Of a stretch of 45,152 nt of DNA, positions 7,794 to 15,627 are shown piece after piece. The stretch's first letter is position 1. Every line of letters begins with the position of its first letter. The stretch lies in NCBI GenBank assembly GCA_012516855.1, contig JAAYWB010000068.1, forward strand, positions 1-45,152. The letters are read 5' to 3'. A model generated the notes under the pieces. The model made no database searches, was not told the origin of the DNA, and saw only the letters and a program-made list of their open reading frames with translations. The stretch comes from Candidatus Cloacimonadota bacterium. Its GTDB lineage: Bacteria > Cloacimonadota > Cloacimonadia > Cloacimonadales > Cloacimonadaceae. The position numbers and the translations under genes are program-made.

Positions 7794-8636
7794 TCAGTTG
7801 TATTTGCCCATGTAGGTTCCGGCGGTTTCCCTGGCCAGGTTCCTGATCCTGCCGATGTAAGCGGCGCGTTCGGTTACGCTTATCACGCCGCGGGCGTCCA
7901 GCAGATTGAAAGTGTGGGAACAGCGCAAAAGGTTGTCGTAGGCTGGGTACACCAGCTTTTTCTCCAGCAGCTTCCGGCATTCCTTTTCGTAGTCCTCGAA
8001 AAGTTTGAAAAGCAGGGCGGTGTCTGCTGCGTTGAAGTTGTAGTCGGAATATTCCTGCTCCTGGGCGAAAAAGTAATCCCCGTAAAGCAGCGTGTCGTTC
8101 CAGCGCAGTTGACGGTAGTCGTCCACGTTCTGAATGTACATCGCCAGGCGTTCCAAGCCGTAGGTGAGTTCCACGCTCACCGGGAAGCAATCGATGCCCG
8201 CAACCTGCTGGAAATATGTGAATTGACTTATCTCCATGCCGTCCAGCCAAACCTCCCATCCCAAGCCCCAGGCACCGAGGGTGGGGGATTCCCAGTCGTC
8301 TTCAACAAAGCGGATGTCGTGTTTGGCTATCTCGATGCCGATGGCCTCCAGGCTTCTCAGATAGAGGTTTTGGATGTCATCCGGACTGGGTTTGATGATC
8401 ACCTGGAACTGGTAGTAGTGTTGAAGTCGGTTGGGATTTTCGCCGTAGCGGCCGTCCTTTGGACGGCGGCAGGGCTGGGCGTAAGCCACTGATACGGGTT
8501 TGGGACCCAGGGCGCCAAAAAAGGTTGAGGGATGGAAGGTGCCAGCCCCCATCTCGGTGTCGTATGGTTGCATCAGGCTGCAGCCTTGGCCTGCCCAGTA
8601 AGTTTGCAGGGTGAGGATGATATCCTGAAAGTTCAT
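7794..8636 (-). CDS. glyQ: Glycyl-tRNA synthetase alpha subunit
   Basis: About 280 residues, the normal size for Gly[41 protein letters not shown] is the canonical start, followed by [35 protein letters not shown], the class II catalytic core. It charges tRNA-Gly together with a beta subunit (GlyS) as an alpha2beta2 enzyme. The start at 8636 overlaps the stop of the MerR-type gene (ATGA). No glyS follows: the next gene is an unrelated lipoprotein after a 113-base gap, and no large GlyS frame exists in the window. The beta subunit must be elsewhere. Confidence 0.96.
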   Translation of the reverse strand: MNFQDIILTLQTYWAGQGCSLMQPYDTEMGAGTFHPSTFFGALGPKPVSVAYAQPCRRPKDGRYGENPNRLQHYYQFQVIIKPSPDDIQNLYLRSLEAIGIEIAKHDIRFVEDDWESPTLGAWGLGWEVWLDGMEISQFTYFQQVAGIDCFPVSVELTYGLERLAMYIQNVDDYRQLRWNDTLLYGDYFFAQEQEYSDYNFNAADTALLFKLFEDYEKECRKLLEKKLVYPAYDNLLRCSHTFNLLDARGVISVTERAAYIGRIRNLARETAGTYMGKYN

Positions 8637-9013
8637 TTGCCTTCCCTCCCAAGTTGTTTGCATGAGCGCCTGATCTGATCCAGCGAGGAACGCAGGCCCC
8701 GCAGAAGCTGCTTTAGCTCATCCGGGTGCTTGATTTCTTGAGTTTGAGCCGTCGCAACAGGCCGGGCTGACCGTGAGGAACGGCGCTCCTCTTTCAGCTT
8801 CTGGCGCGCGCCTTCTATGGTGTAACGCTGGTTGTGCAACATGTCTTGGATTCTGCGAAGAAGTTCGATGTTTTCTTCAGAATACTTGCGTATGCGGCCT
8901 TCCTCCCGGCGCGGGCGCAGAAAGCTGAATTCACTTTCCCAATAGCGGATCACATAAGGTTTTACGCCCAGCAGGTTGCTCACCTCGCCGATGGTGTAAA
9001 AGTATTTTTTCAT
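8633..9013 (-). CDS. MerR-type transcriptional regulator (small)
   Basis: 126 residues. The N-terminus [52 protein letters not shown] is a classic MerR winged helix-turn-helix with the R-Y-W-E turn. The C-terminal part is short and basic with coiled-coil character ([22 protein letters not shown]) and has no obvious effector-binding cysteines. It resembles the small MerR-like regulators common in Bacteroidota-type genomes rather than metal sensors. GGAGG upstream fixes the ATG at 9013. It overlaps both neighbours by four bases (lnt before, glyQ after), so it is translationally coupled to both. Its target is unknown. Confidence 0.88.
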   Translation of the reverse strand: MKKYFYTIGEVSNLLGVKPYVIRYWESEFSFLRPRREEGRIRKYSEENIELLRRIQDMLHNQRYTIEGARQKLKEERRSSRSARPVATAQTQEIKHPDELKQLLRGLRSSLDQIRRSCKQLGREGK

Positions 9014-10584
9014 GGTTTGCCTCCCGGTTTTCTGATCCTGGCGGTCAGGGCCAGAATGGCCGCGAGCGCCACAAAGAGGAAGGGGTAGCGGTAAATTTTA
9101 CGGATGAGGGGTATTTTGGGTGTGGTGTAGAGCGGCGCGGTGATTGTAGTAACCTCGTTCAGCCCGGTTTTGGCCAGGATTCTGCCTTTTGGGTCCACAA
9201 CCATCGAGATTCCGGTGTTGGCGCTGCGGTAGATCTGGATCCTGTTTTCCACCGCACGGAAACGTGACATCATAGCATGAAGCCAGAGACCGTAGGAAGT
9301 GCCGAACCATGCGTCGTTGGTGATATTGGCCAGATAATCGCATTTGCTGTAACTTCCGCTGAGGCTGTCCCGCGGCATGGCCATGCGATGAAAGATCTCC
9401 GGAAAGGCCAGCTCGTAGCAGATGGAGGGGGAAAAGCTGTAGCCGCCGCTTTCATAAGTGACCAGCTTGGAGCCAAATTCCCAGTTAGCCTGGCCGAGGT
9501 TCACTTTCCACAAAAAGGGAAAAAGATGCAGCCAGAGCATGCGTTCACCCACCGGGACCAGGATATTCTTGAAATATAGCTCGTGGTCGAAATTGTTGCG
9601 CTGAAAGAGCGAGGCTGCGTTGTAGCTGCGGGTCCCCACAGGATGTGAAGGGTCGTAAACATAGTGCTGGAAGCCGGTGAACACATCCACCTGGGTGCTG
9701 TCGATCAAGGCACGAAGGTCTCTCCGAGCCCTGGAAACGCGGTCCAGATCGCCGATCATCGCCCCTTCCGGCCAGATCACCAGCCGAGCCGAATCGGCGA
9801 CGGCTTTTTTGGTCAGGTCGCGAAAAATGGCCAGGGAAGCTTCATATTGCTCTGGCTCCCATTTCAGCACCTGCGGGATGGAGGGTTGTATCACATGGAT
9901 GCAGGCATCATGCCGTTCCAGCTTCAGCCGGGTCTGGCAATGCCAGCCGTAGCCGAACCAAACGGCAAAGATCAGCAGCAAGGCGGCCAAAACCCCGATC
10001 TGTTTCTTTCCGAATGCCTCAGGCAGCTCCACAACCGATTGAGAGCGGTTCCGAAGCCTTTTTGGCAGGCAGGGGCAGAGTTGGAACAGCAACAAGTTCA
10101 CACAGATAATGAGCACAGAGAGGCCCACCACTCCGATTAAGTCAGCCGCCTGGATCAGAACGCCATATTCCGCCAGGGAATAAGCCTGATTGAACCAGGG
10201 AAAGCGGGTTTCGCCGAAATTCTGGATGTACTCGAAGGTGATGAGGATGCTCAGAAAACCCACCCAGCGCCAGCGGGGCAGGGTCAGGAAGATTCGGTTG
10301 ATGCCGTAAAACACAAGATAGTAGGCAAATATATAAACCAGCATCACTCCCGGCAAGGCTCCGGGATGCACGTAAAACAGCCAGTAAAAAACTATCCCGC
10401 AATAGACCACCGACATGATGAAACCCATGCGCAGCAGGTCTCGAGAACTGGCCTGGCCTCGTTCAAAAACCCTCAGCAACGGCAGCCAGGCGAAAAAAAC
10501 CAGCCAGCCCAGATGCAGTGGCAGGCGTGACAGCGCCAGAAGCAGCGCGCTTAAGGCAGTCAGCAGCAAGTCATTGCGTTTCAC
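9010..10584 (-). CDS. lnt: Apolipoprotein N-acyltransferase
   Basis: About 524 residues. Lnt adds the third acyl chain to lipoproteins in the inner membrane. The N-terminal half holds several membrane helices; the C-terminal half is a nitrilase-type domain. The catalytic triad is visible: E273 (VIWPEGAMIG), K339 (LYFKNILVPVGE) and C389 (SPSICYELAFPE). GTG 10584 is chosen over the longer frame because GGAGAGG lies just upstream and the protein then starts right before the first hydrophobic helix. The start overlaps the end of the upstream lipoprotein gene by 14 bases. It fits with the several lipoproteins in this window. Confidence 0.93.
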   Translation of the reverse strand: MKRNDLLLTALSALLLALSRLPLHLGWLVFFAWLPLLRVFERGQASSRDLLRMGFIMSVVYCGIVFYWLFYVHPGALPGVMLVYIFAYYLVFYGINRIFLTLPRWRWVGFLSILITFEYIQNFGETRFPWFNQAYSLAEYGVLIQAADLIGVVGLSVLIICVNLLLFQLCPCLPKRLRNRSQSVVELPEAFGKKQIGVLAALLLIFAVWFGYGWHCQTRLKLERHDACIHVIQPSIPQVLKWEPEQYEASLAIFRDLTKKAVADSARLVIWPEGAMIGDLDRVSRARRDLRALIDSTQVDVFTGFQHYVYDPSHPVGTRSYNAASLFQRNNFDHELYFKNILVPVGERMLWLHLFPFLWKVNLGQANWEFGSKLVTYESGGYSFSPSICYELAFPEIFHRMAMPRDSLSGSYSKCDYLANITNDAWFGTSYGLWLHAMMSRFRAVENRIQIYRSANTGISMVVDPKGRILAKTGLNEVTTITAPLYTTPKIPLIRKIYRYPFLFVALAAILALTARIRKPGGKP

Positions 10585-11392
10585 CGCCTCTCCTTCCGTA
10601 AACCAGCCTGTCCATCCAGATCTCGTTCTCCCACAACACCGTAACCAGATCGCCCTGCACGGTGAGGGACAGCGGATTCTGGAGAACATTGCTAACACCC
10701 TCAACCCGGCCATAGCTAATCATATTGCCCACCCTGTCCAGGGCTCGGAACACCTTGGCCGAATATTCAAGCTGCCCCAGCAGTGAAAAGACCTGAGTGC
10801 TTTCCCGGTCCCGGTTTTGCGCCCATAGATAATCCTTGTTGCAGTCCAGGTTCTGAGGTTGGTCCAGTTCGAAACGCCCGAAGCGGTTGAATTCCCTGCC
10901 GTCAAGCGGTGAGTAACAGATGATCTCAGAGGGAGCGGCGTCATAAACGAAAAGCGTGCCATCCGGAGCCACGCAGAAAAGTTCAGGCTGGTTGAGCGTT
11001 TTCAGGCTGAATTCCGATATGAACATTCCCTCGGAACTGAATTTGCGGAGCAGTTTCCGGGCTGAATCCAAAGCCAGCAAACCGCCATCGGCATCCACGC
11101 CGATATCGCTGAGCCGCTGGAAGTTGCCACGCTCGAAGCCCAGTCCGCCAAGACTGTTTACCCGCTGCCCATCCACAAAGATGTCGATCTCCTGGCTGGA
11201 ACGCACGTAGGCATAGACAGTTTTACCCATTGCATCACTGACGGCTTTGGTATAGACGCGGGCAACAGGAAACTCCGCCACCCTTTCCCGGCTGCTCTCC
11301 AGTTCAGGCCTGGCGGTCCTGTTTTCGGCGCAACCCGCCAGCAGTATGGCAAAGAGGATAAAAACGGAAAGGATTGTTGATTTGCGTAACAT
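10571..11392 (-). CDS. Lipoprotein with NHL/beta-propeller-like repeats
   Basis: About 273 residues. MLRKSTILSVFILFAILLAGC is a lipoprotein signal with lipobox LAGC. The mature part has repeated blade-like units (DIGVDADGGLLALDSARKLLRKFSSEGMFISEF; LFCVAPDGTLFVYDAAPSEIICYSPLDGREFNRFG), typical of six-bladed NHL or SMP-30-like propellers. The start at 11392 is chosen because the signal peptide begins there; the longer frame would overlap recJ. It lies seven bases after recJ and overlaps lnt, so it is part of the same operon. Ligand and role are unknown; the function is inferred only from fold pattern. Confidence 0.78.
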   Translation of the reverse strand: MLRKSTILSVFILFAILLAGCAENRTARPELESSRERVAEFPVARVYTKAVSDAMGKTVYAYVRSSQEIDIFVDGQRVNSLGGLGFERGNFQRLSDIGVDADGGLLALDSARKLLRKFSSEGMFISEFSLKTLNQPELFCVAPDGTLFVYDAAPSEIICYSPLDGREFNRFGRFELDQPQNLDCNKDYLWAQNRDRESTQVFSLLGQLEYSAKVFRALDRVGNMISYGRVEGVSNVLQNPLSLTVQGDLVTVLWENEIWMDRLVYGRRGGETQ

Positions 11393-11399
11393 GGTATTC

Positions 11400-13118
11400 C
11401 TATTCAAGCAGGTGGAGGTCGCGCAGCTTGCCCTGGATGCTGGTCTTGGAGCCAAAGCGGTTGTATTCAAGAGTGTAGGCGATGTCCAACCTCGCGTTTT
11501 TTTTCAGCAGGCTGAGGTAGTCACCGAGGTTGTAGCCGATCAGGTCCAGCACTACGCCATCCTTAACCACCTTTAGTTTCAGATGGTTGCGCCCCACCGT
11601 GTATGGATAGCTTGCCACCATTACGTCTCTGGTAACCAACAGGGGCCTCTGATTCTCCGGGCCGAAGGGCGCGAAGCGCTCGATCCAGTCAAGCAGGAAG
11701 TTGCTGATGTCATAAAGCTCGATCTGGTTGTCGATCTCCAGCGGCAGATTCACCTGGCTGATCTGGTGATGTTCTGCAATGTAGCGGGCAAGCTCATTCT
11801 CGAAGCGATCGATGTACTCCTGGAGGATGGTGAAGCCCACAGCATATTTATGGCCGCCGAAGCTGTGCAGGTTGTGTCCGATGGCGCGCAGGGCACCGAA
11901 GAGGTCAAAATCCGCCATGCTGCGTCCGGAACCACTGCCAAAACCATCCTTGAAAGAGATCATTACCACCGGGCGGGAATACTTTTCCACCAGCTTGGAG
12001 GCTACGATGCCGATCACACCGGGATGCCAGTCGTCGGATGAGACCACGATGCAGGGCGCTGTGCTGATGTCCTTGTATTTCTTTTCGATGATGTCGCAAG
12101 CTTCATGGAAGGTTTTCTGGTCCTGCTGTTGACGCAGGGAGTTTTGCCTTTCGATGATCTCAGCCAGTTCCAAGCTACGTTCCTTCTTGCGGGAAATCAA
12201 CAGTTCCACTGCAGTGGAGGCTGAGCCCATCCTGCCCGCGGCGTTGATTCGCGGCGCGATGCCAAACACGATGTCCGAGGCGTCCATATTCTTGGTGTTC
12301 AAACCTGATATCTGCACCAAGGCGTTCAGACCCAGATTTTTCTTGTCCACCAGATGCTGGAGCCCGATGTGGGCAAAAACGCGGTTTTCGCCTGTGAGGG
12401 GAACGATGTCCGCTATGGTGCCAACAGCCACGAGGTCCATGTATTTCAAGGTGTTTTCTTCATTGTCTATGCCCCGCCGGCGGTAGATGGCCATCAGCAG
12501 TTTGTAGGCCACGCCAACCCCGGCCAGATGGGCAAAGGGATAGGGACAGCCTGGCAGCTTGGGATTGATGATGGCAAAGGCGTCGGGAAGATCTTCCTTG
12601 GGATTGTGGTGATCGGTGATGATGATATCCATCCCGTGGGAGTTTATTGCCTCGATCTCTTCCAGGGCGTTAACGCCGCAATCCACGCTGATTATCAGCC
12701 CGGTGCCGCTTTCCTTGATCTGGTCGAGGCTGCCCAGAGACAAACCATAACCGTCGATCATGCGGTGCGGGATGTAAAAATCGATGATGGCGCCCAAACG
12801 CTGCAACCCCAGATAGAGCAAGGTGGTGGCTGTGGTGCCGTCAACGTCGTAATCTCCGTAGATGAGGATCTTCTCACCCCGGTCGATGGCGCTCAGGATG
12901 CGGTCGACAGCCTTGTCCATGTCCGGAAAGAGGAAGGGATCGTGCTGGTGACTCAACTTGGGGTTGAAGAAATCCTCGATCTGCTGGGAAGTGTTCAGCC
13001 CTTTACGGAAAAGGAGTTCAGCCACAAGCTGCGGACACTTCAACTGCTCCGTGAGAGCATCGATCTGTTGCTGTTGTTCAGGGGAAAACTCATCCTGGAA
13101 CAGCCATTCCTTCTTCAT
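11400..13118 (-). CDS. recJ: Single-stranded-DNA exonuclease RecJ
   Basis: 572 residues, normal for RecJ. The DHH phosphoesterase motifs are all present: GDYDVDG (88-94), DCG (146-148) and TDHH (168-171), followed by the DHHA1 half with GSGSGRSMADFDLFGAL and GGHKYAVGF. It degrades 5' ssDNA in recombination and mismatch repair. It heads a minus-strand operon with the lipoprotein, lnt, the MerR-type gene and glyQ. No Shine-Dalgarno sequence is visible before ATG 13118, but a perfect TATAAT lies at 13133-13128, only nine bases away, so the message could be leaderless or the real promoter may be another one. Confidence 0.95.
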   Translation of the reverse strand: MKKEWLFQDEFSPEQQQQIDALTEQLKCPQLVAELLFRKGLNTSQQIEDFFNPKLSHQHDPFLFPDMDKAVDRILSAIDRGEKILIYGDYDVDGTTATTLLYLGLQRLGAIIDFYIPHRMIDGYGLSLGSLDQIKESGTGLIISVDCGVNALEEIEAINSHGMDIIITDHHNPKEDLPDAFAIINPKLPGCPYPFAHLAGVGVAYKLLMAIYRRRGIDNEENTLKYMDLVAVGTIADIVPLTGENRVFAHIGLQHLVDKKNLGLNALVQISGLNTKNMDASDIVFGIAPRINAAGRMGSASTAVELLISRKKERSLELAEIIERQNSLRQQQDQKTFHEACDIIEKKYKDISTAPCIVVSSDDWHPGVIGIVASKLVEKYSRPVVMISFKDGFGSGSGRSMADFDLFGALRAIGHNLHSFGGHKYAVGFTILQEYIDRFENELARYIAEHHQISQVNLPLEIDNQIELYDISNFLLDWIERFAPFGPENQRPLLVTRDVMVASYPYTVGRNHLKLKVVKDGVVLDLIGYNLGDYLSLLKKNARLDIAYTLEYNRFGSKTSIQGKLRDLHLLE

Positions 13119-13555
13119 TTAGCCACCATTATAGTATTCTCTTGTTTACCAGATAGTTGCGTATTGTTATTTAAATCTCAGGATTCGGAAATCCCATTCA
13201 CCGGAACGGCAATCAAGGAGTTCCGGGGTACTTGGAGCAACTCTGGACAGGACTTCAATCTTGTAAAGGAAAAAGTTCCGGTTCCGCTTCCAGCGGCCTT
13301 TCCCAAGATCATCTGTTTTCAGAAACATGGACTGAGACAGATTGTCCAGTTCGTCAGAGACAGTCTCTGCCAAGTAATCAGAATCTACCTGCAATAGGTT
13401 AACCGCTAAGACAAGTCCTCCATATTGAGCCATGTTGACCGAACCAATGCAAATGAAAATCAGGCTGATTTGAGAAAAGGACTGATAATCTGCTTGACAG
13501 ATGGGGAGCAAAAAGTAAATATGGACTCAAACATGAAGCATACAAGGGGATGGTT
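13119..13555. other. Divergent intergenic region between recJ and the STAS gene
   Basis: About 440 bases with no recognised gene. It holds a TATAAT facing recJ (13133-13128) and a plus-strand promoter at 13494-13521. A minus-strand reading frame (13432-13167, about 88 residues) has protein-like composition, but no ribosome site and no family I recognise. Confidence 0.5.
13494..13521 (+). promoter_or_regulatory. Sigma-70-type promoter of the STAS-prmC-murA operon
   Basis: TTGACA (13494-13499), a 16-base spacer and TAAATA (13516-13521), placing the transcript start about 28 bases before the ATG at 13556. Confidence 0.55.
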
Positions 13556-13864
13556 ATGAACATTGATCTCAGCTTCAACGGCGACAGGGCGCTGATGGTC
13601 GTCGAAGGCTTTCTCAACAGCGACAATGCATCAGTCCTGCAGGCAAAGCTGGACGAGGTGCTGCAATCGGGCGCGCGTTATCTGGATATCGACCTGTTTG
13701 AATGCAAGAATATCAGTAGCACCGGCATCGGCAAATTGTTCCTTTTCTACAAAGATTTCATCGGCAAGGGCGGGGAGATTGAAGTGGTGCGCAGTTCGGA
13801 CTCCATCTACGAACTGTTCAGCATGCTCAAGCTCAACCAACTTTTCAATATTAATCTGGAATGA
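13556..13864 (+). CDS. STAS-domain anti-anti-sigma factor
   Basis: About 102 residues, one STAS domain. The phosphorylation-site region reads DLFECKNISSTGIGKLFLFYK, where the serine before TGIG is the residue normally phosphorylated by a partner kinase/anti-sigma factor. Such proteins bind the anti-sigma ATPase and release a sigma factor or other target. ATG 13556 is preferred because AAGGGG lies six bases upstream; an ATG at 13550 overlaps that site. Its stop overlaps the start of the next gene (ATGA), so it is coupled to a receiver/anti-sigma-ATPase protein, which makes the pair a partner-switching module. Confidence 0.88.
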   Translation: MNIDLSFNGDRALMVVEGFLNSDNASVLQAKLDEVLQSGARYLDIDLFECKNISSTGIGKLFLFYKDFIGKGGEIEVVRSSDSIYELFSMLKLNQLFNINLE

Positions 13865-14097
13865 TTGTGCAAACCCACAGCATCCTTATAGTTGACGACA
13901 ATCCGGAGCTCGCGAAGAGCCTGGGCAAGCTGCTGGCCGAGCACAATTATCGGGTGGAAACAGCCAGCCGCTGCAGTGACGCCCTCCGGAAGCTGCGCAG
14001 AAACCTATATGACATAGTGGTTTGTGATATTGATATGCCCGGTATGAACGGACTCGATCTTTTGGAAAAGATCCGCCAGGATGGTCGCGCTCAGTAA
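13861..14097 (+). CDS. Response-regulator receiver, N-terminal part (cut by in-frame TAA)
   Basis: 78 residues covering the first two thirds of a CheY-like receiver: acidic pocket D12-D13 (LIVDDNPEL) and phospho-acceptor D56 (VVCDIDMPGMNGLDLL). The reading frame stops at TAA 14095-14097. The next codon onward continues the same fold in the same frame with ILMTG (the conserved Thr) and NKPV (the conserved Lys). So the gene is one receiver-ATPase fusion split by a stop codon. It could be a genuine nonsense mutation, a sequence error or a read-through site. On its own this fragment lacks the last strands and helix of a receiver and probably would not fold. Confidence 0.85.
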   Translation: MIVQTHSILIVDDNPELAKSLGKLLAEHNYRVETASRCSDALRKLRRNLYDIVVCDIDMPGMNGLDLLEKIRQDGRAQ

Positions 14098-14787
14098 GTG
14101 ATTCTGATGACAGGCTTTATGGAACAGGAACACTTTGTCCGCGCCATCCGCCTTGGCGCTTCCGATTTTATCAACAAACCGGTCGAAATCCAGCACCTGC
14201 TCAAATCCATTGAGATTATTACGGCTCGCCTCATTGACCGGCGCAACAAGGTCAACATGTTCAATAGCTTCGAACAGGCGGAGTTTTCCTGCGTTATCGA
14301 TCCCCAAATGTATTCCGCGGCGGGCGTCACCAAAATTCTCAATCCCATCCTGCAAAAAAACTTGGAACTTCCCCACGACACCCTCAGCGACCTGCTCACC
14401 TGTACCGACGAAATGCTACAAAACGCTTTCATCCACGGAATTCTGGAACTCACAGATGAAGAGCGGTTGAGCGAGCATGACCAACTGTGCGAACTCATCC
14501 GCCGCAAGCTTCTCCAGCCGGAAATAGTCGGGCGCCGCATGCGTTTTTCCATGTGGATGGAGAAGGAAAAGGAAGCCATAGCTATCTGCGTGGAGGATGA
14601 TGGCCCGGGCTTTGACTACGAGTCCTGGCTGAAACGATTGCGGGCGGATGACAACCTGAGCATGGAAGCTCATGGCCGGGGCCTGGCAATGCTGTATTTT
14701 CTTTCCGACCACTTGGAATTTGGGAACGGTGGCCGCAAAGTGATGATGCTGCGCAAACTCCAGCCCCGGAGGAACGCCCAGGCATGA
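14098..14787 (+). CDS. Receiver C-terminus plus RsbW-like anti-sigma ATPase domain (downstream of in-frame TAA)
   Basis: 229 codons in frame with the preceding fragment. The start of this part completes the receiver (ILMTGFMEQ, ASDFINKPVE). The rest is a GHKL/HATPase domain of the anti-sigma (RsbW/SpoIIAB) kind: N-box TDEMLQNAFIHGILE, G1 VEDDGPGFD, G2 EAHGRGLAMLYFLSD. Such domains phosphorylate STAS proteins, and a STAS gene lies just upstream. The first codon is GTG directly after the TAA, and an ATG follows at 14107; neither has a clear ribosome site, so independent expression is doubtful. Its end overlaps prmC (ATGA). Confidence 0.85.
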   Translation: MILMTGFMEQEHFVRAIRLGASDFINKPVEIQHLLKSIEIITARLIDRRNKVNMFNSFEQAEFSCVIDPQMYSAAGVTKILNPILQKNLELPHDTLSDLLTCTDEMLQNAFIHGILELTDEERLSEHDQLCELIRRKLLQPEIVGRRMRFSMWMEKEKEAIAICVEDDGPGFDYESWLKRLRADDNLSMEAHGRGLAMLYFLSDHLEFGNGGRKVMMLRKLQPRRNAQA

Positions 14788-15611
14788 CCCTGGCATCCCT
14801 GTTGGAAAGTTTGCGGCCCGGGCTGCTGCCCTCCTCCGGTCTGGATTTCCTGCTGGCTGGATTGCTCGATTGTTCCGTTCCCGCTCTCAGGCTGCAACAC
14901 AACAGGAAACTTGCCCCGCCTCAACAGGCTTCCATCCGCGACGCTCTCCTCCGGCTGGAGAAGGGGGAGCCGCCCCAATATATTTTGGGCAAAACCTGGT
15001 TTTACGGTTTGGAACTGAAGGTCGATCCCCGCGTTCTCATTCCCCGGCCGGAAACCGAAGGTCTGGTGAAACTCGCCCTTGAGCGCTTGAAACCTGAAGC
15101 CCGGGTGCTGGAGATCGGCACCGGAAGCGGCGCCATCGCCATTGCCTTGAAAAAAACCGGGCCAAACCTGAGCGTGATGGCCACGGATATCTCTTCCGCG
15201 GCGCTGGAACTGGCGCGGGACAACGCTTCCCGACACAACTGCGCCATAGATTTCGTAGAGGCGGACCTTTTCCCTCCTGGCGACTTCCGCTTTGACCTTG
15301 TTGTCAGCAATCCCCCCTATATCAGCGAAAAGGAATACTCGGAACTGGAACCCATGGTGCGGGATTATGAGCCGCGGCAGGCTCTGCTGGCAGCGGAAGA
15401 AGGCCTGGAATATTACCGCTACCTTTTTCCCGGTCTGCCCAACCATCTGAATGATGGAGGCCTGGCCCTCTTTGAACACGGAGCTTTGCAAAGACAGAGC
15501 ATCATTGCCCTGGGGGCGGAAGCCGGCTTTGAATGCTGCCTGGCCAAAGATGACCTCGCCGGCCGGAACCGCTATCTGGGCTTTAGACTTAAACGAAATA
15601 CAGAGAAATAG
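14784..15611 (+). CDS. prmC: Release factor glutamine methyltransferase PrmC (HemK)
   Basis: 275 residues. PrmC methylates the GGQ glutamine of release factors RF1/RF2. The C-terminal Rossmann methyltransferase shows VLEIGTGSGAIAIAL for SAM binding and the signature VVSNPPYIS that holds the glutamine. The N-terminal helical domain ends in the family sequence PPQYILGKTWFYGLELKVDPRVLIPRPETE. It overlaps the upstream ATPase gene by four bases and precedes murA by 16, so its transcription probably comes from the promoter at 13494. Confidence 0.95.
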   Translation: MTLASLLESLRPGLLPSSGLDFLLAGLLDCSVPALRLQHNRKLAPPQQASIRDALLRLEKGEPPQYILGKTWFYGLELKVDPRVLIPRPETEGLVKLALERLKPEARVLEIGTGSGAIAIALKKTGPNLSVMATDISSAALELARDNASRHNCAIDFVEADLFPPGDFRFDLVVSNPPYISEKEYSELEPMVRDYEPRQALLAAEEGLEYYRYLFPGLPNHLNDGGLALFEHGALQRQSIIALGAEAGFECCLAKDDLAGRNRYLGFRLKRNTEK

Positions 15612-15627
15612 AGAATAAGGACACTAA

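Noticed and set aside
7717-8259. 180-residue minus-strand frame overlapping glyQ
   Set aside because: Alternate frame of glyQ; basic, low-complexity and without a ribosome site.
10584-10713. Longer N-terminus for Lnt from 10713
   Set aside because: The added 43 residues are Arg/Cys/Trp-rich, overlap the upstream gene and precede the ribosome site of the GTG start.
12354-13397. 347-residue plus-strand frame opposite recJ
   Set aside because: Antisense shadow of recJ; no recognisable domain.
13167-13511. 114-residue minus-strand frame between recJ and the STAS gene
   Set aside because: Plausible composition, but no ribosome site, no family, and it overlaps the promoter of the STAS operon.
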